A DNA stretch of 64,000 nt from Solirubrobacter soli DSM 22325 (GCF_000423665.1 NZ_KE384071.1:124001-188000); one strand, 5' to 3'. Shown: positions 1 through 8,710, counted from the stretch's first letter. The notes: a model not told the origin generated them from the sequence alone. Numbers and translations: made by a program.

Positions 1-659
1 TCGGCGGCGAGCATCGCGTCGCTCAGGCCCCGGAGCCTGCGCAGCATGCGCCCGGAGAGCGCGAAGCCGGCGATGAGCGCGAGCGCGAGGCCGGCGAGCG
101 CGGCGCCCGCGAAGGCGTCGGCGACGACCGAGTAGGTGCGGCCGACGTCGCCGAGGTGGCGGCGCAGGGTGAGCGCGGCGGGCTTGTCGTCGAAGCGCAG
201 CGGGATCGCGGCCTGGGCGACGCCGTGGTGGATGTCGCGCACGTCGCGGCGGGTGGTGAGCGCTTTGTGGGCGTCGGCGAGGCTGCCGCGGACGTCGGGG
301 TCGGTCTCCGCCCGGACGCCGTTGGCGTCGACGAGGACGATCTGGGCGCCGGTCGCTCGTGCCAGCGCGCGCATCAGCCGCGCCGGGTTGGTGTGGGGCG
401 GGAGGCGCTCGAAGCCGGGTCTCGCCGCTTCCGCGCGGAGGATCAGCGAGCGGGCGGCGTCGTCTCTGAGCCGGGCCTCCAGCGGCGGGAGGAGCGCGAG
501 CGCGGCGACGGCCAGCGTCGTCGCCGCGGTCGCGAAGAGCGCGAGCACGAGCCGGGCGCGCAGCCCCACGCCGCCCCGTGGCAGCACGGCGCGGGAGCGA
601 GCCGCCAGGCGAGCTCCCGCCGGAGCACGCGAGCGCGCAGCGCGAGTCGTGCGTCGCAT
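1..659 (-). CDS. Sensor histidine kinase, N-terminal part (runs off the left edge)
   Basis: Only the first 219 codons are in the window. An Arg-rich start is followed by a membrane segment (RLVLALFATAATTLAVAA), an extracytoplasmic stretch of about 110 residues, a second membrane segment (AFAGAALAGLALALIAGFAL) and the beginning of a HAMP-like region (RMLRRLRGLSDAM). The ATG at 659 lies 2 bases after the stop of the response regulator at 662, so the two form a co-transcribed two-component pair. The catalytic domains lie outside the window. The kinase assignment rests on topology plus the neighbour. A GTG at 569 would give a shorter start just before the first membrane segment. Confidence 0.75.
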   Translation of the reverse strand, partial: MRRTTRAARSRAPAGARLAARSRAVLPRGGVGLRARLVLALFATAATTLAVAALALLPPLEARLRDDAARSLILRAEAARPGFERLPPHTNPARLMRALARATGAQIVLVDANGVRAETDPDVRGSLADAHKALTTRRDVRDIHHGVAQAAIPLRFDDKPAALTLRRHLGDVGRTYSVVADAFAGAALAGLALALIAGFALSGRMLRRLRGLSDAMLAA

Positions 660-661
660 CC

Positions 662-1351
662 TCACGCGGCGAGTCGGTATCCCGCTCCTCGCACGGTCAG
701 GATCAGCTCGGGCTTCTCGGGCGCGTGCTCGAGCTTCTCGCGCAGGTGGCGGACGTGCACGTCGATCCCCCGCGGGTCGCGGAACGCGCTGTCCCCCCAG
801 ATCGCCCGCATCAGCTCCTGCCGGTTCAGCAGGCGTCCCGGCGCGGCCATCAGCGCGGCGATCACCTCGAACTCGCTGAACGTCAGGCTGACCGGCTCGC
901 CGTTGCGCTTGAGCTCGCGGGCGCCGCGGTCCAGTGAGAGCGGGCCGGACTGGAGCACGTCGTTCGCTCGCGGGCCCGCCCGTCTCAGGACGGCGCGGAT
1001 GCGGCTCCGCAGCTCCGCCAGCCCGACCGGCTTGCCGACGTAGTCGTCCGCGCCCGCCTCCAGGCCGAGCACGGTGTCCGCCTCGGAGTCGAGCGCGGTG
1101 AGCATGATGATCGGGACCGTGTTGTGCCGGTTGCGCAGCGTGCGGCAGACCTCGTAGCCGTCCGGCCCGGGGCCGAGCGCCGCGTCGAGCAGGACCACGT
1201 CGAAGCGGTCCGTCGTCGCCCGGTCGATCGCGGTCCTGCCGTCAGCGACCGCGAACGTGGCGTGTCCTTCCCGCTGAAACGAGCGGGTGAGCGTTTCGCG
1301 CAGCGTCGACTCGTCGTCGACGATGAGGATCGAGAGCGAGCCTTCTTGCAT
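662..1351 (-). CDS. OmpR/PhoB-family response regulator
   Basis: 229 residues with an N-terminal receiver domain (acidic D12-D13, phosphoacceptor D56 in VVLLDAALG, conserved K107 in DDYVGKP) and a C-terminal winged-helix DNA-binding domain (LTFSEFEVIAAL, then GIDVHVRHLREKLE and TVRGAGYRL). Phosphorylation by the partner kinase at 1-659 should control DNA binding. The start is fixed by the ILIVDDES beta-strand that must lie near the N-terminus. Its first 110 bases overlap the C-terminal coding end of the upstream glycosyltransferase, unusually long for this window. Confidence 0.93.
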   Translation of the reverse strand: MQEGSLSILIVDDESTLRETLTRSFQREGHATFAVADGRTAIDRATTDRFDVVLLDAALGPGPDGYEVCRTLRNRHNTVPIIMLTALDSEADTVLGLEAGADDYVGKPVGLAELRSRIRAVLRRAGPRANDVLQSGPLSLDRGARELKRNGEPVSLTFSEFEVIAALMAAPGRLLNRQELMRAIWGDSAFRDPRGIDVHVRHLREKLEHAPEKPELILTVRGAGYRLAA

Positions 1352-3311
1352 TGGTCTTGTGGGTACCGGCGCGCGCTGAGGCGGGGATGAGCGCGAACAA
1401 TGTCCCGGGCTTCTGTTGCGCTTGGCGACTGACGTCTTTTCCGTGTTTCACGGCCCAGCGGGCGGCCTGCCCGCAGCCGCTGCGCCAGGTGTGCGGCCCG
1501 CACGGCCCGGCGACCAGCACGTAGCCGACCTCGTCGTTTCGCACGTCCTTGCGCAGCGTCCTGAGCGGCGTCAGGGGCTTCCCGAGCTGCGTGCCGAGCA
1601 TGAGGATGGGCCGGTCGTCGCGCTCGATGAGCGGGGCGGCCTTGGCCGCGGTCGCCGACGCGAGCTCGTACCGCGTGCGCTGATGGCGCTTCAAGAAGGC
1701 GGACAGGTGGGTGGCTTCGGTGGGCGTCAACGAGCCGAGATGCCCGGAGTCCGACGCGTCCAGGCGCACCACCCGCACGGCCTGCACAGCGGGTGGGGCC
1801 AGCAACGCCGCCAGCAGCAGCGCGCCGACGGCCTTGCGCTGGGTCAGGGAGACGATGCCGGCGCCGAGCGCGAGCGCCACGGGCGGAGCGAGCACGTCCA
1901 CGTACCGGACCTTCAGGTCAGGCATGAACGACAGCACCGCCACCCCGGTGGCGAGCCACGCCGCGACGAACAACGCACCCGCCCTGGCGCGCCGGTCCGC
2001 CCGCCACCCGAGCGCCACCGCGAACGCCCCGATGACGACGGCGGGCAGGAGCTCGACGCCGAGCAACCCCCGCAGGTCCGCCTTCGTCGAGAGGAGCCGC
2101 CCGGGCCCGGCCTCGGCAGGAGCCACCGCCCCGAGATCGCTGCCCGCAACCGCGCGCGCCCGACCCGCGCCACTCCGCGCCGCGCCACTCCGCGCCGCGC
2201 CAGTCCGCGCTGCCCCACTCCGCGCCGTCCCACCCGCGCCACTCCGCGCCGCCCCAGCCGCGCCACTCCGCGCCGTCCCCCTCCGCGTCGCCCGACCCGC
2301 GCCACTCCGCGCCGCGCCGCGCCGCGTCGCCCCACCCGCGCCACTCCGCGCCGCCCCAGCCGCGCCACTCCGCGCCGTCCCGCTCCGCGCCGCCCCACCC
2401 GCGCCACTCCACGCCGTCCCACCCGCGCCACTCCGCGCCGTCCCACCCGCGCCGCTCCGCGCCGTCCCACCCTTCACCGGGCCCGCCAGGCGGGCGAGGC
2501 CGTCGTACGCGAACGCGGCGCTGATCGCCGTGCCGTCGTGGGAGCCGTAGGCCCACGGTTGTTCGCGGCCCGGGGCCGTGCTCACGACGACGAACCACGA
2601 GAGGCCGACCGCGAGCGCGACCGCTGCCCACAGCACCAGGCGCGAGAGGCGTTCACCGACGGCCAGCGGGCTCGCCGCGAAGTAGAGGACGACGAGCGCC
2701 GGGACCGGGATCAGCGCCTGGAAGAGCTTGACCGCGAACGCGGCGCCGACCGCGGCGCCCGCGCCCGCGAGCAGCCAGCGGCCGGTCGCCGCGTCGCGTT
2801 CCTCCGCGCGCGTCGCCGCCACGAGCGCCACCGCGGCCAGCAGCGCGAAGGCGACCGCCAAGGCGTCCATCGTGTCGCTGCGGTCGGTCAGCACCGCCAG
2901 CGGCGCGACCGCCACGGCGGCCGCGGCGGCCCAGCCCGCGTACCGTCCCCACAAGGCGCTGCCGAGGCGCTGCACCAACGCGACCCCCGCCAGGCCCGCG
3001 AGCGCCGCGGGCAGCAGCAGCGACACGGTCGAGAACCCGAGCAGCTTCGTCGCGATCACCTGCGGCCACAACGCGACCGCGGGCTTGTCGATCGCCACGC
3101 TCCCGCCCGGTTCGAGCGCGCCGAAGAGGAAGTCGTGCCACGAGGTTCCCATCGAGCGCACGGCGGCGTCGTAGAAGGGGTCGGGCGCGACGCCCCCGAG
3201 TCCGCTCAACCGCAGCGCCAGCGCGGCGGTGCAGACGAGCACCGCGGCGCTCGTCGCCGCCGCGCGCCCCGTCGCGAGCGGGACGGCGGCGGCGACACGC
3301 CGGCCGTTCAC
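1242..3311 (-). CDS. GT39-like (PMT family) membrane glycosyltransferase with a Gly/Ala/Arg/Ser repeat insert
   Basis: Polytopic membrane protein of 689 residues, similar to PMT_2/ArnT-type enzymes that transfer sugars from polyprenyl-phosphate donors at the outer membrane face. Family features are the acidic motif after helix 1 (PDPFYDAAVRSMG), IDKPAVALWPQ, and several hydrophobic helices. Unusually, about residues 280-385 are a low-complexity block of repeated TARSGAGG-like units inserted in an extracytoplasmic loop, encoded by a GC-rich minisatellite. The start overlaps the stop of the GT2 gene by 4 bases, so they form one operon. The last roughly 40 residues are Arg-rich and overlap the next gene by 110 bases; the true end may be eroded or frameshifted. 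Substrate unknown. Confidence 0.8.
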   Translation of the reverse strand: MNGRRVAAAVPLATGRAAATSAAVLVCTAALALRLSGLGGVAPDPFYDAAVRSMGTSWHDFLFGALEPGGSVAIDKPAVALWPQVIATKLLGFSTVSLLLPAALAGLAGVALVQRLGSALWGRYAGWAAAAAVAVAPLAVLTDRSDTMDALAVAFALLAAVALVAATRAEERDAATGRWLLAGAGAAVGAAFAVKLFQALIPVPALVVLYFAASPLAVGERLSRLVLWAAVALAVGLSWFVVVSTAPGREQPWAYGSHDGTAISAAFAYDGLARLAGPVKGGTARSGAGGTARSGAGGTAWSGAGGAARSGTARSGAAGAARSGAGGATRRGAARSGAGRATRRGTARSGAAGAARSGAGGTARSGAARTGAARSGAARSGAGRARAVAGSDLGAVAPAEAGPGRLLSTKADLRGLLGVELLPAVVIGAFAVALGWRADRRARAGALFVAAWLATGVAVLSFMPDLKVRYVDVLAPPVALALGAGIVSLTQRKAVGALLLAALLAPPAVQAVRVVRLDASDSGHLGSLTPTEATHLSAFLKRHQRTRYELASATAAKAAPLIERDDRPILMLGTQLGKPLTPLRTLRKDVRNDEVGYVLVAGPCGPHTWRSGCGQAARWAVKHGKDVSRQAQQKPGTLFALIPASARAGTHKTNARRLALDPHRRRRVDAARNAHPLVSAGRTRHVRGR
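2158..2475. repeat. GC-rich minisatellite inside the GT39-like gene
   Basis: Imperfect tandem units of about 24 bases built from CGCGCCACTCCGCGCC followed by GTCCCACC or GCCCCAGC run for about 320 bases. They keep the minus-strand glycosyltransferase frame open and encode repeated T/A-A-R-S-G-A units. Such tracts can change copy number by slipped-strand mispairing. Confidence 0.85.
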
Positions 3312-4030
3312 GCGAGCGCGCGCCGGAGGCGCAACAGCTCCGCGGACGCCCGGAACACGACGCGTGGCCGCAGCCCGCTCTGGCGGCCGGCGTTGCGGGG
3401 CAGGTGGCGGACGTCGCGCTCGCAGATCCGCGCGCCGGCCATCCGCGAACGGGCCAGCAGCTCGGCCGAGATCACGGCGCCGCTGCTCGTCAGCTCGAAC
3501 GACTCCAGCACCGAACGGCGCACGAGCTTGAACGCGCAGTCGACGTCACGCACCCGCAGGCCGAGCGTCAGGTCGACCATCCGGTTCCAGACGGCGGCGG
3601 CGGCGCGGCGCCGGCGCGGGTCGTTGCGCACGCGGCGGTAGCCGGCGATCAGGTCGTGGTCGGCCGCCAGCGGGACGAAGCCGGCGAGATCGACCAGGTC
3701 GAACTGCAGGTCGGCGTCGGTGAGCAGGACCCACGGCTGCGTCGCGGCGGCGATCCCCGTCCGCAGCGCGGCGCCGTAGCCGCGGTTGCGCGGGTGGGCG
3801 ACGACGTGGACGTGCGGGTCGCCGGCGGCGAGCCGCGTCGCCACGGCGTTGGTGCCGTCGCGCGAGCCGTCGTCGACCACGATCACCTCGTAGGCGAGCG
3901 CGTTCATTCTCCCCGCCCGGCACGCCATCCGCACCGAGGCGGCGACGTTGGCCTCCTCGTTGTGGCAGGGGAGGACGATCGACACGCCTTCGAGCACGGC
4001 GGCGGTGGAGGGGGAGGCAACTGCGGTCAT
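3308..4030 (-). CDS. Family 2 glycosyltransferase (dolichyl-phosphate-sugar synthase type)
   Basis: 240 residues with a GT-A fold: nucleotide-sugar motif VSIVLPCHNEEANV, VIVVDDGSRDGT, and the metal-binding DXD in LLTDADLQFD. This class makes polyprenyl-phosphate sugars on the cytoplasmic face, the donor used by GT39/GT87-type enzymes, and both kinds are adjacent. ATG 4030 is taken as the start; an upstream in-frame start would add about 14 residues (MARPLQPLLAQLGD). The stop overlaps the start of the GT39-like gene by 4 bases. It lacks the C-terminal membrane helices seen in some DPM1-like proteins. Confidence 0.88.
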   Translation of the reverse strand: MTAVASPSTAAVLEGVSIVLPCHNEEANVAASVRMACRAGRMNALAYEVIVVDDGSRDGTNAVATRLAAGDPHVHVVAHPRNRGYGAALRTGIAAATQPWVLLTDADLQFDLVDLAGFVPLAADHDLIAGYRRVRNDPRRRRAAAAVWNRMVDLTLGLRVRDVDCAFKLVRRSVLESFELTSSGAVISAELLARSRMAGARICERDVRHLPRNAGRQSGLRPRVVFRASAELLRLRRALA

Positions 4031-4092
4031 GTCCCCAAGCTGCGCCAGAAGCGGTTGGAGCGGCCTAGCCATCCCGTTGCGATCTCGTTGGT

Positions 4093-5520
4093 TCAACGGA
4101 GCAGCCGCTGCATGAAGCGGTTGTTCTCGCGACCGGTCGCGGTGTGGGTCGGGTGGGCGCCGAGCCGGTGCAGGAGCGGCGCGGTCGCCGGCGCCCACAC
4201 CGCCAGCAGGAACACGGTCAGGGCGATCGCCGCCGCACGCGGCGCACCCGGCAGCGCCAACGCCGCGAACGGCAGCACCCACAGCACGTACCACGGCATC
4301 GCCCACCCGAGCGAGACGACGAGCGCCGCCAGCACCCACGCCGCCGCGACCTCCCAGCGCCGCGTCCGCCACGTCCAGCAGGTGAAGCCCACGGTGACCA
4401 GCACCACCGCGACCTCGAGCTGGCCGCGTAGCTGCGCGTCCAACCCGCCGTGCCCGAGGGCCAGCCCGGCGAGGTTCGGCAATGACAGCCCGGCGACGAG
4501 CCGCGCCTGCGTCGAGTCGTTCGGCAGGTGCCCGTGGAACCCGAGCCAGACGACCGCGAGCGCGGCGGCGCCGCCGACCGCCACGCCCGCGGCCGCCCGC
4601 CCGCGGCGGGGTGACCCCGCCACGAGGACCGGGATCGCCAGCCCGGCGCTCAGTTTCACGGCGGCCGCGGCCGCCCAGAAGCTCCCGCCGAGCACCTCGC
4701 GGCGACTGATGGCGAGCAGCGCCCCACCCAGCAGGAGCGCCATGAAGAACACGTCGTTGTGCACGCCGCCGACGCCGTAGATCAAGACCAGCGGGTTCAA
4801 CGCGACGAAGGCGACGGCCCGGGCGGGATCGCGTCCGAGGCGCCGCGCGAGCAGCGCCACGAGCACCGCGACGGCGATCGCTGCGACCCCCACGCTCGCC
4901 TTCAGCACCCAGTACGCGACCGGCAGCGAGAACGCCGCCAAGCCCTCGGTCGCGAGCGTGAACAGCGGTCCGTACGGGCTCGGCAGGTGGTGCCAGGTGG
5001 AGTAGGGATAGGCGGGATCGCCGCGCGCCTGGATCGGCAACGACGTGTACGGATCGAGCCCGTACAGCGGCACCATCCGCCCGTAGTGCAGGTAGTTGAA
5101 CGTGTCCGTGAGCGAGAACGGCGGTGCGAGCGTGAGCACGGCGACGGCCGCCACGACCGTGGCGAGGACGGGCGCCAGCCCGACCCGCGGCGCGGTCGCG
5201 ACCGCGAGCAGCCAGCACGCGGTCAGCCCGAGCAGCACCAGCGTGATGTCCCAGCGCAGCGATCCCACGCTGGTCGTCAGCCCCGGCCAGCGCCCCGCGA
5301 GCGGTCCGCCGAGCCAACCTTCGTCCCCGTGCAGTGTTGGAGGGGACAGGAACGAAGGCCGCTCGGCTGCGGCGAGCGCGGTCACGGTCGCGCCCGCCAC
5401 CACTCCCGCCAGGGAGAGGGCGGCCGCGGCGCCTCCGATTGATGTTGCGGAGGCGCCGCGGCCGGGGTCGTCAGACGACGGCGGGGTCAGGAGGGAAACC
5501 GTCGGCTGCGTGCCATCCAT
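4093..5520 (-). CDS. GT87/MptB-like integral membrane glycosyltransferase
   Basis: 475 residues with about 10-12 hydrophobic helices. Recognisable features are the extracytoplasmic motif FSLTDTFNYLHYGRM, YPYSTWHHLPSPYGPLF, and AVKLSAGLAIPVL. These fit the polyprenyl-phosphate-mannose-dependent alpha-mannosyltransferases of Actinobacteria (GT87/MptA-MptB type), which build lipomannan-like or arabinogalactan-like polymers outside the membrane. It heads the minus-strand cluster with the GT2 and GT39-like genes, consistent with one lipid-linked sugar pathway. The exact sugar cannot be read from sequence. Confidence 0.8.
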   Translation of the reverse strand: MDGTQPTVSLLTPPSSDDPGRGASATSIGGAAAALSLAGVVAGATVTALAAAERPSFLSPPTLHGDEGWLGGPLAGRWPGLTTSVGSLRWDITLVLLGLTACWLLAVATAPRVGLAPVLATVVAAVAVLTLAPPFSLTDTFNYLHYGRMVPLYGLDPYTSLPIQARGDPAYPYSTWHHLPSPYGPLFTLATEGLAAFSLPVAYWVLKASVGVAAIAVAVLVALLARRLGRDPARAVAFVALNPLVLIYGVGGVHNDVFFMALLLGGALLAISRREVLGGSFWAAAAAVKLSAGLAIPVLVAGSPRRGRAAAGVAVGGAAALAVVWLGFHGHLPNDSTQARLVAGLSLPNLAGLALGHGGLDAQLRGQLEVAVVLVTVGFTCWTWRTRRWEVAAAWVLAALVVSLGWAMPWYVLWVLPFAALALPGAPRAAAIALTVFLLAVWAPATAPLLHRLGAHPTHTATGRENNRFMQRLLR

Positions 5521-5584
5521 TCCACCTCGCGGCCTGTTGGGATTGGGTTGGGAGGTCTTGAGGATCGCCTTGCGCCACGCGGAT

Positions 5585-5606
5585 AAAGGGGCCTGACCCC
5601 TTTAGG
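5585..5606. repeat. REP-like palindrome, copy 1 (short)
   Basis: AAAGGGG, CCTGA, CCCCTTT followed by AGG: a perfect 7-base stem with a 5-base loop. It shares the GGG(T/C)C(A/T)GACCC core with the longer copies at 6.8 and 42.55 kb. It lies between divergent genes, 10 bases before the ATG of the GtrA-like gene. Confidence 0.7.
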
Positions 5607-5615
5607 TTCGAAGAC

Positions 5616-6080
5616 ATGGCCCGCTTCGTCCGCTTCTGCCTTGTGGGTGTCCTGAACACCGTCGTGACGCTCGGCGTCTATGCCGTGGCGCTGCGGCTCG
5701 CGGTCCCGTACCTACCGGCGGGTGCGCTGGCCTACGGACTGGGTGCGGTCAACGGGTTCGTGCTCAACCGGGCGTGGACGTTCCGGGTCCGCGGGCACCC
5801 GATGCGGTACGCCACCGTGGTTGGCATCGGTTTGGCGCTGAACGCGCTCCTCCTGCGTTGCGCGGTGGGCATGAACGTGCCGCGAGGACTGGCTGAGGTG
5901 GCCGTTGCGGCCCCGGTTACCCTCGTGACGTTCGCCCTCAGCCGCAGGTGGGCGTTCGCCTCTGATGTCACGTCACGTAAGCCTCAAGCTGGCCTTGGCC
6001 GCGCTCGTCGTTTTGAGCGTCCTCGCGCTGCTCGCGTACGACACGACCGACCCGCCGCAGACAGCGGTGGCGGCCACTGA
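5616..6080 (+). CDS. GtrA-like membrane protein
   Basis: The first 115 residues match the GtrA family (PF04138): FVRFCLVGVLNTVVTLGVY, AYGLGAVNGFVLNRAWTFR and a C-terminal SRRWAF, with four membrane helices. GtrA-like proteins are proposed to flip polyprenyl-phosphate-linked sugars, which fits the three glycosyltransferases transcribed divergently next door. The family usually ends just after the RRWAF motif. Here about 38 Arg-rich residues follow because the frame runs 116 bases into the next gene. No clear Shine-Dalgarno precedes the ATG; the REP-like palindrome lies directly upstream. Confidence 0.82.
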   Translation: MARFVRFCLVGVLNTVVTLGVYAVALRLAVPYLPAGALAYGLGAVNGFVLNRAWTFRVRGHPMRYATVVGIGLALNALLLRCAVGMNVPRGLAEVAVAAPVTLVTFALSRRWAFASDVTSRKPQAGLGRARRFERPRAARVRHDRPAADSGGGH

Positions 6081-6816
6081 CTGCGTGGCCAAGCCGGGCG
6101 ATCAGCGCCTCGGCGACACCCTTCTGCACATCCCGCCCAAGCCGCCCGTGGGGCTCGTGATCGCGCTCCACGGCGCGGGCGGGACCGGGGACGGCTTCGC
6201 GGGCGGGACCGGCTTCTCCGACGCGGCCGACGATCACGGCTTCGCGGTCCTCTACCCGAGCGCCGCGAAGCGCCACTTCTGGAGCCTCAACGACCAGATG
6301 GGGACGACCGACCTCGAGAACCTCCGCGCGCTGCTCCCGCAGGCCGAGGCGCTGGCGTGTACCGACCGCGTCTTCGCCACGGGGGTCTCCAACGGCGGCG
6401 GGTTCACCGCCCGCGTGGCCTGCGAGCTCGACGACATCGTGGCGATCGCCCCCGTCGCCGGCGGCTACCGCGCACTCGACCCGTGCCCGTCCACCCGCCG
6501 CGTCTCGCTCCTGGAGATCCACGGCACCGCCGACCACGTCGTCCCGTACAACGGCAAGAAGCCCGACTACGCGGGCTCGGTGCCGCGGTACCTGTCCGGC
6601 TGGGCGAAGCGGGACGGCTGCACCGGCAAGACCTCCAAGCGCGAGACGAAGGTCGTCACCCACCTCCGCTACTCCGGCTGCGCAGCCGGCCTCGCGGTCG
6701 AGCACCTCCGCCTCAAGGACGTCGACCACGGCTGGCCGGACGCCGCCTGGGGCCTCGACACCAACGAAGCCGTCCTGCGCTTCTTCGCCCGCAACCTGAA
6801 GGGTCAGACCCCTTAA
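5965..6816 (+). CDS. Secreted alpha/beta-hydrolase, LpqC/feruloyl-esterase/PHB-depolymerase type
   Basis: 283 residues with an N-terminal signal or anchor (LALAALVVLSVLALLAY), oxyanion motif LVIALHGAGG, nucleophile elbow GVSNGGG, a probable acid in HGTADHVVPYNG and the catalytic His in DVDHGWPDA. Four Cys after the signal peptide could form disulfides. These enzymes cleave ester-linked polymers or phenolic esters outside the cell; the substrate is open. The last residues (LKGQTP) and the TAA stop are encoded by the left arm of a REP-like repeat, so the C-terminus appears set by a repeat insertion. Confidence 0.85.
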   Translation: MSRHVSLKLALAALVVLSVLALLAYDTTDPPQTAVAATDCVAKPGDQRLGDTLLHIPPKPPVGLVIALHGAGGTGDGFAGGTGFSDAADDHGFAVLYPSAAKRHFWSLNDQMGTTDLENLRALLPQAEALACTDRVFATGVSNGGGFTARVACELDDIVAIAPVAGGYRALDPCPSTRRVSLLEIHGTADHVVPYNGKKPDYAGSVPRYLSGWAKRDGCTGKTSKRETKVVTHLRYSGCAAGLAVEHLRLKDVDHGWPDAAWGLDTNEAVLRFFARNLKGQTP

Positions 6817-6872
6817 GCGAAGCACGCTGTAAAGCCAAAACGAATGTTGAGGGGACTGACCCTTCAGGTTGC
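6791..6872. repeat. REP-like element, copy 2, with 17-bp inverted arms
   Basis: GCAACCTGAAGGGTCAG at 6791-6807 is a perfect reverse complement of 6856-6872. The inner 6817-6841 matches 24 of 25 bases with the inverse of 42569-42593. It lies between convergent genes: the left arm encodes the end of the esterase, the right arm supplies the TGA of the permease. As RNA it would fold into a long hairpin from either strand, so a bidirectional terminator is plausible. Confidence 0.85.
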
Positions 6873-8030
6873 GCGGAGGGCCTCGGTGGGTGAGAGGCGG
6901 GCGGCGCGGAGGGCTGGGTAGAGGCCCGCGACCCCGCCCGCCACGACCGCCACGATCACGCCGCCGGCAAGCGCCACGGCCGGCAGTGCGGTGGTCCAGT
7001 TCTCGTGGGTGGCGTAGCCGAACGTCACGACGGCGCCGAGCAGCGTCCCGAACGCGCCGCCCAACCCCGCCAGCAGCAGTGACTCGGCGAGGAACTGCAC
7101 ACCCACGTTGCGGCGGGTGGCGCCCAGGGCACGACGGAGGCCGATCTCAGAGCGGCGTTCCAACACGCTGATCACCATCACGTTGGCGATCCCCACGCCG
7201 CCCACCAGCAGCGCCACGGCCCCCAGCCCGAGGAACAGGGACGTGAACGCGGTCTTGGCCGCCGCACGCGCCTCCAACGCATCCGAGGGCCGCGAGACCT
7301 CGACCTCCTCCGGGTTCTCCGGGTTCGCGGTCGCGCCCAGCAGCGCCCGCACCTCCTCCACGCGCTCCTGGTCGGCGCGCACGTAGACCGTCGACGCCGT
7401 GCCGTCGGCGTCGAAGAGCGACTCGGCGATCGGGAACCCGATCAGCGCGGCGGTATCGAGCTGCGGCGCCAAAGTCACCGGGTCGAGGATGCCGACGACC
7501 GTGAACCAGCGGTCGACGAGCCACACCCGCGAGCCCGTGTCGGCGATCCCCAACGTCAAGGCCGCCTCAGCGCCCAGCACCACCGCCGGGTACCGACTCG
7601 TCGCCGCGTTCAGGAACGTCCCATGCGACAGCGTCGCGCCCACCGTCCCCCGCAGCGACGGATCCGCGGCGGAGATGTTGATCCCGCCCGTCTCGTTCTT
7701 GTCGACGTACGGCGAGCGCCGCACCGTCCCCTGCACACCCACGGTCGCCGCCACCGAACCCACGCCATCGACCCGCCCCAGCATCGCCGGCGCCGCCTTG
7801 GGCAGCACCGCGTCGTCGCCCATGAACGACTGTCCGGGCGCGACCTGCAACAGGTTCGTCCCGAGCTTGTCGAGCTGGGCCAACAGATCCGCCTTCGAGG
7901 ACTCCGAGATCCCCAGCACCGCCACCATCGAGGCGACGCCGATCGCGATCCCCAAAGCGGACAGCGCCGCCCGCGCCCGCCGCGTCCGCAGCCCGAGCGA
8001 CCCGGTGCGCAATACGTCCGCCGCGGTCAT
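6864..8030 (-). CDS. MacB/FtsX-type ABC transporter permease
   Basis: 388 residues: N-terminal helix (ALSALGIAIGVASMVAVLGI), a periplasmic MacB-PCD-like domain at about 45-255, then three C-terminal helices with the FtsX signature VLERRSEIGLRRALGATRRNVGVQFLAESLL. MacB-type pumps are mechanotransmission systems that move substrates through the adaptor outside the membrane. It overlaps the ATPase gene upstream by 4 bases and forms a tripartite operon with 8027-8710 and 8707-9726. The stop codon lies in the REP-like repeat. Confidence 0.9.
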   Translation of the reverse strand: MTAADVLRTGSLGLRTRRARAALSALGIAIGVASMVAVLGISESSKADLLAQLDKLGTNLLQVAPGQSFMGDDAVLPKAAPAMLGRVDGVGSVAATVGVQGTVRRSPYVDKNETGGINISAADPSLRGTVGATLSHGTFLNAATSRYPAVVLGAEAALTLGIADTGSRVWLVDRWFTVVGILDPVTLAPQLDTAALIGFPIAESLFDADGTASTVYVRADQERVEEVRALLGATANPENPEEVEVSRPSDALEARAAAKTAFTSLFLGLGAVALLVGGVGIANVMVISVLERRSEIGLRRALGATRRNVGVQFLAESLLLAGLGGAFGTLLGAVVTFGYATHENWTTALPAVALAGGVIVAVVAGGVAGLYPALRAARLSPTEALRAT

Positions 8031-8710
8031 GCCACCAACTCCCCATCACGAATCTCCACCCGCCGCGGAAACGCATCCGCGATCGCCAGGTCGTGCGTGA
8101 TCGTCACGATCGTCGACCCGGCCGCGTGCAGCTCCTGCAGCAGCGCGAGGATGTCCGCACCGGTCCGCGAGTCGAGGTTGCCGGTCGGCTCGTCGGCGAA
8201 CAGGATCGCCGGACGTCCCACGAGCGCCCGCGCGATCGCCACCCGCTGGCGCTCGCCACCCGACAGCTTCGACGGCGAGTGCGTCAACCGGTGCGACAGA
8301 CCCACCGCGTCAAGCGCCGAGCGCGCGCGCCGCCGCCGCTCCGCCTGCCCGAAACCCGCATACAGGAGCCCCGTGGCGACGTTGTCCAACGCGCTCATCC
8401 CATCCAAGAGGAAGAACTGCTGGAAGACGAACCCGATCTCGCGCGCCCGCAACGCCGCCAACGCGCGCTCACCGAGCTTCGCGGTGTCCTGCCCGGCCAC
8501 GTGGACCGAACCCGCGGTCGGCCGCTCGAGCGTCCCCATGACGTGCAGGAGGGTCGACTTCCCCGAACCCGACGGGCCGACGACCGCGCACGCTTCGCCC
8601 GCCCGCACGGTCAAGGACACGCCGCGCAGCGCGTCGACGCCACCCGGGTAGGACTTGCGCACCTCCACGAGGTCGAGGACCGTCGACGGCGGCGCAGCCA
8701 CGAGCGTCAT
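8027..8710 (-). CDS. MacB/LolD-type ABC transporter ATPase
   Basis: 227 residues with Walker A GPSGSGKST, Q-loop VFQQFFLLD, signature LSGGERQRVAIARAL, Walker B ILFADEPTGNLD and the switch His in TITHDLAIAD. This is the cytoplasmic motor of the adjacent permease and adaptor. 4-base overlaps on both sides show tight translational coupling. Substrate unknown: such sets export antimicrobial peptides, lipoproteins or envelope components. Confidence 0.93.
   Translation of the reverse strand: MTLVAAPPSTVLDLVEVRKSYPGGVDALRGVSLTVRAGEACAVVGPSGSGKSTLLHVMGTLERPTAGSVHVAGQDTAKLGERALAALRAREIGFVFQQFFLLDGMSALDNVATGLLYAGFGQAERRRRARSALDAVGLSHRLTHSPSKLSGGERQRVAIARALVGRPAILFADEPTGNLDSRTGADILALLQELHAAGSTIVTITHDLAIADAFPRRVEIRDGELVA

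Noticed and set aside
136..1043. Long plus-strand open frames over the kinase and regulator genes
   Set aside because: They are mirror frames of the well-supported minus-strand response regulator and kinase; composition is Arg/Ser/Ala with no motifs.
1416..3641. 741-codon plus-strand open frame over the glycosyltransferase
   Set aside because: It is open because of high GC and the minisatellite. Its translation is Arg/Pro-rich with no domain, while the opposite strand has a clear membrane enzyme.
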